The notes under the pieces were generated by a model. It did not search any database. It saw nothing but the letters and a program-made list of their open reading frames with translations, and was not told the DNA's origin. A stretch of 64,000 nucleotides of DNA from Alcanivorax sediminis (GTDB taxonomy: Bacteria > Pseudomonadota > Gammaproteobacteria > Pseudomonadales > Alcanivoracaceae), in NCBI RefSeq assembly GCF_009601165.1, contig NZ_WIRE01000001.1, forward strand, positions 558,001-622,000. Reading direction: 5' to 3'. A program made the translations under genes and the position numbers. The first letter of the stretch is position 1. Every line of letters starts with the position of its first letter. Shown here piece after piece: positions 26,972-34,501 of the stretch.

Positions 26972-28165
26972 TTATTCGTACTGTTTAATAAACCCCACGT
27001 TGTACTGTTCAACGCCGGAGAGCGACACCGCACCACCGTGCGGCTTGTACCAGCTGTAGCGCTTGAAGTACCGGTTAAGGTCCTCGGATTTGAACACATA
27101 GCCATGTCGCGCAAAGATCTCGTTCCTTGCCAGTCGCAGGGTGCTTTTATCCAGCCCATCAATATCCGCATAGCTGAGCTTGCGGCGATGGGAGTCCGGC
27201 AACAGGTAGTCTTCACTGGTCATGGCCATCAAGCTCTGGCCACTGTTCTCCAGCACCCGCTCACGTCCCAGCAGGAAGGCCACATTGGCTTGCTCTACTG
27301 CATTCAGTGATACCTGTTTTCCCGTGGGCTCGTACCAGGGCTGACGGGAAAAGTGGCGACGCAGATCGGCCGAGTTGAACGTGTAACCGTGGCGGGCAAA
27401 GATTTCGTTACGGGCCACGCGCAAGGCCTGGGCATCCAGACTGCGTACATCACTATCGGACAACACCCGTCGGGCGCTATCGGCAATAAGATACGGAGAC
27501 GACGCTGAACTGCGTGAGGCGGGTTGGGTGTCGCGCGAGGACGGTACTGCTACGGGACGGCTGCTGCCGCGAATGGCCGCCACTTGCCGCTGCCAGCGAT
27601 CCCAGCCCTTTTCTACCGCTACCAGACGATCACGGCGTGCCGGATGGGTGGACGAGGCGCCCGCATTCAACCCTTGCCAGAGCTGCTGGGCATCACCAAG
27701 ACTGGCCCCCATGGCCGCCAGCACAAAACCAGCATACTCATCCGCTTCCAGCTCCTTGGCTGGCTGACTCCCCAGGCCATCCAGAGTATGCCCCTGCAAG
27801 TGGTGCCCCACTTCATGGGCCACCACACCATACAACTTCCAGGTTTCTTCATCCCCGCGCAGCCCATCCATCCAGTTGCGGTTGTAAAGCAGGTAACGCT
27901 GGCCATCCATGACGGTGGCTGCCGCATTGCCAACACGAGGGGTTTCCAGAATCTGGAAGTTGGGTGTCAGACCGGAAAGCTGAATGATGTTTTCGACGAT
28001 GGCAAAGATCGCATCCGGGGTAAACCCGTTTTGCGCCGGGTAGGCATCCAGCTCCTGCATGCCCACGTCCTGACAGCGCTCCATGCTGCACACCACATCC
28101 GCCTGAGCCAAAGGCACCAGACCCAGACAGACCAACAGCCCCGCGGCTGCCTGTGAAACTTTCAT
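26972..28165 (-). CDS. M48 family metallopeptidase with two C-terminal YARHG domains
   Basis: A 397-residue exported protein from the ATG at 28163-28165, preceded by GGGGATCACT. A Sec signal (MKVSQAAAGLLVCLGLVPLA, then QADVVC) is followed by a zinc protease domain with HEVGHHLQGH and, downstream, ELEADEYAGFVLAAMG, the M48 arrangement with a third ligand Glu. After a Ser/Pro-rich linker come two YARHG modules, with RVARNEIFARHGYTF then FSRQPWYEPTG, and RLARNEIFARHGYVF then FKRYSWYKPHGG. YARHG domains are extracellular and presumably recognise cell-wall or substrate. M48 plus tandem YARHG is an unusual combination. Probably a periplasmic housekeeping or envelope-stress protease. Confidence 0.87.
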   Translation of the reverse strand: MKVSQAAAGLLVCLGLVPLAQADVVCSMERCQDVGMQELDAYPAQNGFTPDAIFAIVENIIQLSGLTPNFQILETPRVGNAAATVMDGQRYLLYNRNWMDGLRGDEETWKLYGVVAHEVGHHLQGHTLDGLGSQPAKELEADEYAGFVLAAMGASLGDAQQLWQGLNAGASSTHPARRDRLVAVEKGWDRWQRQVAAIRGSSRPVAVPSSRDTQPASRSSASSPYLIADSARRVLSDSDVRSLDAQALRVARNEIFARHGYTFNSADLRRHFSRQPWYEPTGKQVSLNAVEQANVAFLLGRERVLENSGQSLMAMTSEDYLLPDSHRRKLSYADIDGLDKSTLRLARNEIFARHGYVFKSEDLNRYFKRYSWYKPHGGAVSLSGVEQYNVGFIKQYE

Positions 28166-28212
28166 AGTGATCCCCAACATCGTTCCCGCTCGCAATATAA
28201 CCAGCCTTCCGG

Positions 28213-28800
28213 CTATTCGCTAGCAATCTGCAGCCATTCGTAATCCATCTGCCGTGCGGTTTTTTCGGCCAATTCGCGGCTGTGCAGTTTCTCTACCAGA
28301 TGCAGGCTCATATCGATACCCGCAGAGATCCCCGCGGAAGTAATGCGGTTGCCGTCTTCCACCCAGCGCACGGTTTCGTGCACCTGCAAACTGGGAAAAC
28401 GACGATGCAGGTCAGGCAGGTCTTCCCAGTGGGTGGTGACTTTTTCATGGCTGAGCAAGCCCGCCTCGGCCAGCAGGAAGGCGCCAGTGCACACCGAGGT
28501 CACCCACATGGCCGACTCTCCGGCCTTGCGGATAGCCGCCAACAATTTGCGGTTGTTCATGGCCCAGGTATGTACCCCTCCGCTGACCAGCAACACATCC
28601 AGGGGAGGGTGATTATCGAGGGTGAAATGGCTTTGCACTGAAAAGCCGCCCCGGGCGTTCACGGTCTGCCGCTCACTGATCAGGCACACCGACCAGGGCT
28701 TGTTCTCGCTGAGTCGTGCCGCGGTGGAAAACACTTCGAAGGGACCGGCGAAATCCAGCACTTCCGCTTCGTCATAAATCACGATGCCGATGGTTCGCAT
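28213..28800 (-). CDS. DJ-1/PfpI family protein
   Basis: A 195-residue DJ-1/PfpI (glutamine amidotransferase-like) domain protein. It begins MRTIGIVIYDEAEVLDFAGP; DVLLVSGGVHTW, SVCTGAFLLAEAGLL (nucleophile Cys elbow) and TTHWEDLPDL (His partner) follow, then GNRITSAGISAGIDMSLHLV. This pattern resembles isonitrile hydratase and the sensor half of GATase1-AraC regulators, but no DNA-binding domain follows. The ATG at 28798-28800 has GGAG five bases upstream. The substrate cannot be read from the sequence. Confidence 0.88.
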   Translation of the reverse strand: MRTIGIVIYDEAEVLDFAGPFEVFSTAARLSENKPWSVCLISERQTVNARGGFSVQSHFTLDNHPPLDVLLVSGGVHTWAMNNRKLLAAIRKAGESAMWVTSVCTGAFLLAEAGLLSHEKVTTHWEDLPDLHRRFPSLQVHETVRWVEDGNRITSAGISAGIDMSLHLVEKLHSRELAEKTARQMDYEWLQIASE

Positions 28801-28826
28801 GCATACTCCATCAAGGTGTTGTGGGG

Positions 28827-29162
28827 TTATTTCGGTGGCAGCGTCATGACAAACGCCAGACACCGGGACAACCATTGCTGGAGCGCATCGTCCTCGGCCA
28901 CTGCCGCTGCATCTACCATGATCATGCCTTTCAAGGGCCTGCCGGTAAAATCCATTTCTGCCGCACCCGGCTCCTTCAGCAGTGACGGATAAGCATCGGC
29001 GCCTACCCGAGCCAGCAGATCATCACCGAGTATGCCGCAGCACATGTTGCCGGCGATCATGAAGCACAAACCGCCAAACATGCGTTTCTCATCCGGCAAC
29101 CCGCCAGACACCCGGTAGAGTCCCTCCCGAACCCGTTGCGCTAATTCGGCATCAAACGCCAT
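28827..29162 (-). CDS. TfoX N-terminal domain protein
   Basis: A 111-residue protein made only of the TfoX-N domain: MAFDAELAQRVREGL, KRMFGGLCFMIAGNMCCGI, LLARVG and GRPLKGMIMV. Full-length TfoX/Sxy activates competence genes, but these short stand-alone forms lack the C-terminal helix-hairpin half and are not known regulators. It lies 26 bp upstream of the DJ-1 gene and probably shares its transcript. Confidence 0.9.
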   Translation of the reverse strand: MAFDAELAQRVREGLYRVSGGLPDEKRMFGGLCFMIAGNMCCGILGDDLLARVGADAYPSLLKEPGAAEMDFTGRPLKGMIMVDAAAVAEDDALQQWLSRCLAFVMTLPPK

Positions 29163-29221
29163 GCTCGCCGCCTCCCGCCATCAGCCTTTGGCCCGCCCGT
29201 CCAGCCTCAACGCGCCCGCTA

Positions 29222-29659
29222 TCAAGCGAACACAACGCGCAGGGCGTTGATAGTCAGGCCAATCAGTGCCAGCGAGGACAGGAAGAACAGCACAAAGCGC
29301 ACTTCGATCTTGTTCACCAACGCCTGCAGCAGGGAGTGCACGATGCGAATGCCCACATACGCCCACGCCAGCGTCAGGTTAATGCCGTCACCCTGACCCA
29401 ACAGTGCCAGCGCCAACACAATGGCGTAGAAGACCGTGGGCTGCTCCATCAGGTGGTTATAGTTATCCGCTTTCCAACGGACGTTGGCAGGCAGAGTACT
29501 CATCTGTTCGCCACTGGGGGCGTTGGGGTCCGGCTTCATGTTCGCCGCCTTCATGGCCGGCAAACGGGTGATGTACATCCATAGCCACATGACCATGGAC
29601 CAGGCCACCAGGACGACCAGAGGGGTAAGGATCGGAGTGGACAGTGTAGTAATCGGCAC
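29222..29659 (-). CDS. MAPEG family membrane protein
   Basis: A 145-residue membrane-associated eicosanoid/glutathione-metabolism protein. Four hydrophobic segments lie near 12-32, 74-92, 95-112 and 122-142. The conserved region ADNYNHLMEQPTVFYAIVLA plus WAYVGIRIVHSLLQ is the family signature. Such proteins may be glutathione transferases or peroxidases acting on lipophilic compounds; the bacterial substrate is unknown. A ribosome site (AAGGAGAGT, reverse strand) precedes the ATG. Confidence 0.9.
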   Translation of the reverse strand: MPITTLSTPILTPLVVLVAWSMVMWLWMYITRLPAMKAANMKPDPNAPSGEQMSTLPANVRWKADNYNHLMEQPTVFYAIVLALALLGQGDGINLTLAWAYVGIRIVHSLLQALVNKIEVRFVLFFLSSLALIGLTINALRVVFA

Positions 29660-29754
29660 GCGGACTCTCCTTGGTTGGGGTCCCTGTTTATACCATTGGG
29701 CTGAACGCAGACAGCCCGTAAATCAGGCCAATCTCTGGCTGGGGACCGGGCCCG

Positions 29755-30924
29755 TTAACCCGCTTCCGGCCAATGCCAGCGCGGCGTATCCAGAATGCCC
29801 TGACCCAGCACCCGGGTTTCCCCCAGCTCCTTGGTGAGCTCGGTATGCTGACAATGGGGATGTGCCTTGAGGGCTTCCACCAGTTCGTTGGCGTGGCTGA
29901 CCACCCACAGCTGACTGTGCTCGCAGGCCTTTTCGATGAGCCGCGCCAGGGCGGGCAACAGATCCGGATGGAGGCTGTTTTCCGGTTCGTTCAATACCAT
30001 CATGGTCGGCGGGCGCGGCGTCAGCAAGGCAGCGATCAGCAGCAGGTAACGCAGGGTGCCATCGGAGAGTTCTGCCGCAGTGAGCGGACGCAGCAAACCA
30101 TGCTGGTGGAATTCCAGCTTGAGACGCCCGTCAGGGAGCGGGGCGATTTCCAGCCGTGCCCCCGGGAAGGCGTCCTCGATGGCCACGTCGAGCGCGTGGC
30201 TGTCACCGATTTCACGAATGGTTTGCAACGCCGCGGCCAGATCATGGCCGTCATGATTCAGCACCGGGGTGCGGGTGCCGATCTGCACCTGCCGGGCCGG
30301 CGCATCGCGATCGGTGCGGAAATGATCATAGAACCGCCAGCCACGAATGCGCTCACGCAGCGTCAGCACTTCCGGGGCACTGTTGGCATCCGCTACCTGG
30401 CTGAACAGGCTGTCGAAATTGTTCAGATGGGCGGCAATCAGTTTCCAGCCGCTATCGCTACGTACCTTGACCATGGGCCCGCGGCGATCCACCAGCACCG
30501 ACGCCGGGCGAAACTCCCCGCCCGCCCAGATGATCTCGCGTTTGATCTCCGGATCCAGATTGAAGGCCGTGGTGCTATCCGGCTTGGGCAGGCCCAGTTC
30601 GATCAGGTAGCCAAAGTCTTCACCCGTGAATCCCAGGCGTAATCGGCGACTGTTCTGGCGGGGGCCGCCCTGAACAGGCACCAGCCCCCGGCGCATGGCG
30701 GTGGTCAGGGTCTCCGGTCCGGCCCAGAAGGTGGATTCCAGTCCGCCTTCACTGGCCAGCGCGGCAATCACATCGTCGCGGGCGGTGGCCGCCAGCAAAC
30801 GCAGCGACCTATAAAGGTTGGATTTACCGCTGCCGTTGGCGCCGGTGATCACATTCAACGGCCCCAGCGGCAAGGCCAGGTCCAGCGCCGACCGGTAGTT
30901 GCTGATGGCCATAGTATCGAGCAT
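29755..30924 (-). CDS. AAA family (RecF/SMC-like, COG4637-type) ATPase
   Basis: A 389-residue stand-alone ABC/SMC-type ATPase. Walker A GANGSGKS is at residues 28-35, the signature-like LSDGTLRYLLLIAAL precedes Walker B MMVLNEPENSLHPDLLPALA, and an H-loop sits in LWVVSHANELVEAL. No coiled coil or nuclease domain is attached. Members of this group turn up alone or in defence and repair loci; nothing adjacent suggests a partner here. The function is not known. The start ATG is followed by DTMAISNYRSALDLALPLGP, typical of the N-terminal strand. Confidence 0.87.
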   Translation of the reverse strand: MLDTMAISNYRSALDLALPLGPLNVITGANGSGKSNLYRSLRLLAATARDDVIAALASEGGLESTFWAGPETLTTAMRRGLVPVQGGPRQNSRRLRLGFTGEDFGYLIELGLPKPDSTTAFNLDPEIKREIIWAGGEFRPASVLVDRRGPMVKVRSDSGWKLIAAHLNNFDSLFSQVADANSAPEVLTLRERIRGWRFYDHFRTDRDAPARQVQIGTRTPVLNHDGHDLAAALQTIREIGDSHALDVAIEDAFPGARLEIAPLPDGRLKLEFHQHGLLRPLTAAELSDGTLRYLLLIAALLTPRPPTMMVLNEPENSLHPDLLPALARLIEKACEHSQLWVVSHANELVEALKAHPHCQHTELTKELGETRVLGQGILDTPRWHWPEAG

Positions 30925-30948
30925 GTACAGTCCCTTGTTTTTTAGTTA

Positions 30949-31036
30949 TGAGAGGCGAGTTTCGAGTTGCGAAAACCGGCAATCGGAGCGCCCGGGTTTT
31001 TGCCTTTCAAAACTCGCTTCTCGCAACTCGAAACTT
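30949..31036. repeat. Heptad-arm inverted repeat, copy F
   Basis: The left arm is GGCGAGTTTCGAGTTGCGAA then AACC; the right arm is GCCTTTCAAAACTCGCTTCT then CGCAACTCGAAACTT. It lies in the 251-bp gap between the ATPase start and the DUF1294 end. The remaining part of the gap shows nothing I can name. Confidence 0.87.
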
Positions 31037-31175
31037 TCGTTTCTGTTCGCCAGGCCAGCAACACCGCCAGCACCAAACCCCTGAGTAATACGACATCCGC
31101 CTCGACGTTCAAGGCGCCGGCGGCGAACGGTGTTTCTTGCGGACGGGTGACCGGATCCAGCTTAGCGGCCGGGCG

Positions 31176-31607
31176 TTATGCCGACAGGTACTGCTGCACA
31201 AAAAAGCGCCATTGCAGGGCTTCCACGTCCAGCCAGTCCCGGGCCGCCGCGGTTTGTTCCAGCAGCAGAAAACTGCCAAGCAGGCCACTACTGACCAGCA
31301 CGGTGGTCCAGAAGATGCCAGTGAAGGGTTGCTTGCGGGTCTTGTGGCGGAACAGGGGGCGGGCGATCAGGGCACCGGGCCAGCCGCCAGCCACTGCCAG
31401 CAGGTGCAGGGTCTTTTCCGGAGTACGCTGCGCCTGACGGGCGGCGGCGCGCTTGTCGAAACCATAGCACAGCAGGGTAATCAGGCTCAGTAGCCCGACC
31501 GCGCCGAGCAGGAAAGGGAAAAAGGTGTAGTCACGGCTCAACCAGTACAGTGCCACCAGGTAGACCAGGGCAATGCCACAGGCCAGCGGCAATTCTTTTT
31601 TTCGCAT
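31176..31607 (-). CDS. DUF1294 family membrane protein
   Basis: A 143-residue DUF1294 protein. Hydrophobic segments lie near 10-25, 32-48 and 98-115; the conserved core CYGFDKRAAARQAQRTPE, then HLLAVAGGWPGALIARPLFR and HKTRKQPF identifies the family. Many homologues carry an N-terminal cold-shock domain; this one lacks it. The function is unknown. It is 12 bp downstream of rsmE in the same direction. Confidence 0.9.
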   Translation of the reverse strand: MRKKELPLACGIALVYLVALYWLSRDYTFFPFLLGAVGLLSLITLLCYGFDKRAAARQAQRTPEKTLHLLAVAGGWPGALIARPLFRHKTRKQPFTGIFWTTVLVSSGLLGSFLLLEQTAAARDWLDVEALQWRFFVQQYLSA

Positions 31608-31619
31608 CGCGTACGCCGC

Positions 31620-32339
31620 TTATCCCAGCCAGGCCCAGAGTGCCGCCAGCAGAGCCACCGGCGCCGTTTCCGCCCGCAGCACCCTCTCACCCAGCGCGAA
31701 AGAGGTGAAACCCGCCCCCCGGGCCGCATCCAGTTCCTCATCGGAAAAGCCCCCTTCCGGTCCGCTCAGCAACACCAGCGGCTGGTCCCGCAGCAGGGTG
31801 CCAGGGTCAAATGGCTGTTCGCCTGGATGCGCAATCAGTTTCTGCCCGGGTAGCTCACTGTCCAGCCAGCTTTTCAGGCTCTCAACCCCTGCTACGACGG
31901 GCGGGATATTCAGCCCGCATTGTTCACAGGCACTGATGGCAATGGCCTGCCACTGGGCCAGCTTCTTGTCGGCTCGCTCCCCTTTCAGGCGCACTTCACA
32001 GCGCTCGGTATCCAGCACCACGATACGCGCCGCGCCCATTTCAGTGGCTTTCTGGATCGCGTAGTCCATGCGGTCGCCCTTGATCATCGGCAGCGCCACC
32101 GTCACCGCCAGCGGCGGGGTGCGGTTGTCCGCGTTGAACGATAAAAGCTGCACCGTTACCGCTTTCTTGCTGATGCTTTGGATGCGCGCCTGCCACTCCC
32201 CACCCCGACCGTTGAACACCTCGATGGCATCGCCCTCGGCCATGCGCAGCACCTTGCCAATGTGATGGCTGGCGGCGGTGCCCAACTCAACCACCTGGCC
32301 GGCGGCAAAATCCTGATCATCAAAAAAGCGACGTGACAT
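31620..32339 (-). CDS. rsmE: 16S rRNA (uracil-1498-N3)-methyltransferase
   Basis: A 239-residue SPOUT-family RNA methyltransferase that methylates U1498 of 16S rRNA. The N-terminal PUA-like domain is MSRRFFDDQDFAAG...HHIGKVLRM; the SAM-binding trefoil knot contains ALPMIKGDRMDYAIQKATEM, GAARIVVLDTERCEVRL, EQCGLNIPPVV and LLSGPEGGFSDEEL, with SFALGERVLRAETAPVALL near the end. All are diagnostic. Confidence 0.97.
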   Translation of the reverse strand: MSRRFFDDQDFAAGQVVELGTAASHHIGKVLRMAEGDAIEVFNGRGGEWQARIQSISKKAVTVQLLSFNADNRTPPLAVTVALPMIKGDRMDYAIQKATEMGAARIVVLDTERCEVRLKGERADKKLAQWQAIAISACEQCGLNIPPVVAGVESLKSWLDSELPGQKLIAHPGEQPFDPGTLLRDQPLVLLSGPEGGFSDEELDAARGAGFTSFALGERVLRAETAPVALLAALWAWLG

Positions 32340-32432
32340 GAAAGCTCCAGGGTTCGGGGATGTCGCGGCAAAGGCAAAAGGCTACCATAGGCGCGCTGAC
32401 GCCTTCCGAGAATCTTGCAATGAGAGCCGCCC

Positions 32433-33419
32433 ATGGGTGAGATCATCCATTCTTCATTTCGCCCACCGTTGTTACTACGCAACCCGCACCTGCAAACCCT
32501 GTGGGGGCCACTGGGCCGCAAGCTGCCAGAAGTAGAGCGCCAGCAGGAACGGCTGCAGCTGCCGGACGGTGATTATCTGCTGCTGGACTGGGCTGGCCCG
32601 GCAGCGCGGCCCGGCCAGCTGACGGTGATTCTGCTGCACGGCCTGTCTGGCTGCAGCGACTCTCATTACATTCGTGGTTTTCAAAAAACCTTTGCCGATG
32701 CCGGTATTCGTTCCGTGGCCATCAACAGCCGTGGCGCCAAGCAGCCCAACGATACCGCCCTGTGTTACCACGCGGGGGAAACCGACGATGTGGACGCCGT
32801 CATTGAGCATGTCTTTCAGCAGGATCCCAGCGGCCACCGCCTGGCCATTGGTGTCTCGTTGGGCGGCAGTCGTTTGCTCAACTGGCTGGTCCACCGCAAC
32901 AGCGGGCGGCTGTCCGGTGTGGCCACGGTGTGCTCCCCCCTGCGGCTGGATATCTGTGCCAACCGGCTGGACAAGGGGATGTCACGCATCTACCGCAAGC
33001 ACCTGATTACCGAGCTGCTGGCCAGCTTTGATCGCAAGAAACCCCACCTGGATAAGGTCAATCCACCCGAAGCCAAACGGCTTTATCGGCTGAACATGAG
33101 TGGCATCCGATCGTTCTGGCGCTACGACGACCAGATCATCGCGCCCCTCTACGGTTTCCGCGGAGCCAGCCATTACTACGCAGAATGTTCCGCCGGACCA
33201 CGGCTGTTGCAGATTCGCACTCCGACCCTGGTGCTGCAGAACCTGGATGACCCCTTTATGACGCCGGCCACGCTACCGAGAAAAGCTGAACTGGGGCCAG
33301 CGGTGACGGTGGAAGTCAGCCAGCATGGTGGCCATGTGGGGTTTGTCGGCGGGGCAGCCAATCGTTACTGGCTGGAGCAGCGACTGCTGGCGTTCGTGCA
33401 GGGCTACGGGTTTCGGTAG
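32433..33419 (+). CDS. YheT family alpha/beta hydrolase
   Basis: A 328-residue alpha/beta hydrolase of the YheT/ABHD1-3 family. It begins with the family motif FRPPLLLRNPHLQTLWGPL, has the oxyanion strand VILLHGLSGCSDSHYIR, the nucleophile elbow AIGVSLGGSRLLNWL (Ser), the acid in NLDDPFM and the catalytic His in SQHGGHVGFVGG. Likely an esterase or lipase on small or lipid substrates. It is near the TetR/aldehyde dehydrogenase genes, as I remember for Pseudomonas. ATG at 32433 is used; the ATG at 32420 is out of frame. Confidence 0.92.
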   Translation: MGEIIHSSFRPPLLLRNPHLQTLWGPLGRKLPEVERQQERLQLPDGDYLLLDWAGPAARPGQLTVILLHGLSGCSDSHYIRGFQKTFADAGIRSVAINSRGAKQPNDTALCYHAGETDDVDAVIEHVFQQDPSGHRLAIGVSLGGSRLLNWLVHRNSGRLSGVATVCSPLRLDICANRLDKGMSRIYRKHLITELLASFDRKKPHLDKVNPPEAKRLYRLNMSGIRSFWRYDDQIIAPLYGFRGASHYYAECSAGPRLLQIRTPTLVLQNLDDPFMTPATLPRKAELGPAVTVEVSQHGGHVGFVGGAANRYWLEQRLLAFVQGYGFR

Positions 33420-33446
33420 GGGCAACAGGGCCAGCACCCTCCCTTG

Positions 33447-33639
33447 TAGGAGCTTGCCTGCAAGCGATCCGAGCCTTGGCGAGGTATGGATTCCAGAAGC
33501 GAGTGACGAGTAACGAGTTTCGAAAATCCAAAAACCGGTGGCCAGATTTGGGGTTGAGGTTTGCCTTTCGAAACTCGCTTCTCGTAACTCGAAACTCATT
33601 ACCTCGCCGAGGCTCGGATCGCTTGCAGGCAAGCTCCTA
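33447..33639. repeat. Two-layer inverted repeat: 40-nt REP-type arms around heptad copy G
   Basis: The outer arms 33447-33486 and 33600-33639 are reverse complements over 40 nt with a single mismatch (GAGCCTTGGCG versus GAGCCTCGGCG). They enclose heptad copy G at 33494-33597. The outer word (TAGGAGC, GCCTGC, GCGATCCGAGCC, GCGAGGTA) recurs at 46310-46360. It occupies the convergent YheT-TetR gap, where no gene is seen. Confidence 0.9.
33494..33597. repeat. Heptad-arm inverted repeat, copy G
   Basis: The left arm reads GAGTGAC GAGTAAC then GAGTTTC GAAAATC; the right arm reads GAAACTC GCTTCTC then GTAACTC GAAACTC, each unit 7 nt. It has the conserved inner flank GGTTTGCCTTTCGAAACTCG. Confidence 0.9.
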
Positions 33640-33652
33640 CGGGAGCTCCGAT

Positions 33653-34354
33653 TCAGCCTGCCTTTTCTTCCGCCGCTTCCTCCGGCAACCCCAGCAACAA
33701 CGATGTGGTCACTTCGGCCCCGCGATAACGGGCACGCATTTCTTCCAGGTGTTCGCGGGCTTCGCCGGTGAGGAAGGGCTCTTCCAGGCAGATCATCTGG
33801 TAGATGCCATGGCGCATGAGACGCTCATCCAGCGCTTCATCACCGGCCGCGTCCGGGCGCAAGCCATGTACCAGGGACGCCCAGGAGGACATGATGATCC
33901 AGGTATTCACCATCAACCCCTGAAGCTGTTCGTCGTCCACCTTGATGATGCCGCTGTCGCGCAAGGCACCAAAGATCAACGCCCCGCGTTCGGTCACCGC
34001 CTGAACAAAATTCCGGTAGCTCTGCGCCAGTTCCGGATCCGCATGCAGCAGGTGCGACAGGTCGCGATGGAAAAAACGAAATTGCCACATGGAGGCCAGC
34101 AGGCTTTCAAAGTAGTACACCTTCACCCGCCAGTTCATGGCTTCCTGGGGTGCTTCCAGGGACCCCAGCAACTGGGCCTGATAACGATCGAACAGGGCCG
34201 ACACAATCATGCCCTTGTTGCGATAGTGGTAATACAGATTACCGGGGCTGATTCCCAACGCCTCGGCAATGTGATTGGTGGTCACATTGCGTTCGCCCTG
34301 CCGGTTGAACAGGGCCAGGCTGGTATCGAGTATTCTCTGTTTTGTGCTGGTCAT
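33653..34354 (-). CDS. TetR family transcriptional regulator
   Basis: A 233-residue TetR-type repressor from the ATG at 34352-34354. The N-terminal helix-turn-helix is TKQRILDTSLALFNRQGE, then EALGISPGNLYYHYRNKG. The C-terminal ligand domain resembles the group seen beside GMC/aldehyde dehydrogenase genes in Pseudomonas. It diverges from the aldehyde dehydrogenase gene across 147 bp that contain the palindrome TAGAGTAATTACTCTA, its probable operator. Inducer candidates are long-chain alcohols, aldehydes or their acyl derivatives, by context only. The alternative start 24 codons upstream would run through the operator. Confidence 0.9.
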   Translation of the reverse strand: MTSTKQRILDTSLALFNRQGERNVTTNHIAEALGISPGNLYYHYRNKGMIVSALFDRYQAQLLGSLEAPQEAMNWRVKVYYFESLLASMWQFRFFHRDLSHLLHADPELAQSYRNFVQAVTERGALIFGALRDSGIIKVDDEQLQGLMVNTWIIMSSWASLVHGLRPDAAGDEALDERLMRHGIYQMICLEEPFLTGEAREHLEEMRARYRGAEVTTSLLLGLPEEAAEEKAG

Positions 34355-34396
34355 TTCGGGCCAACTGTTGTGATTTTGATACGTTGAGTTGACTCC

Positions 34397-34412
34397 TAGA
34401 GTAATTACTCTA
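34397..34412. promoter_or_regulatory. Probable TetR operator
   Basis: TAGAGTAATTACTCTA is a perfect 16-bp palindrome between the divergent TetR and aldehyde dehydrogenase genes. It sits in the 17-bp spacer after a TTGACT (34389-34394), a possible -35 for the rightward operon, although the -10 (AAAAAT) is weak. Confidence 0.65.
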
Positions 34413-34501
34413 AAAATCCTCATCAAGGCTAAATTACAAGCGGGCTGTTCTCGGCCCGGCCGCCTATCTTACATAACAAACATACTCGGGAGGCGAAGAC
34501 C

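Noticed and set aside
30899..31493. Plus-strand open frames across copy F and the DUF1294 gene
   Set aside because: They start inside the repeat, lack a ribosome site and run antisense to a recognised family.
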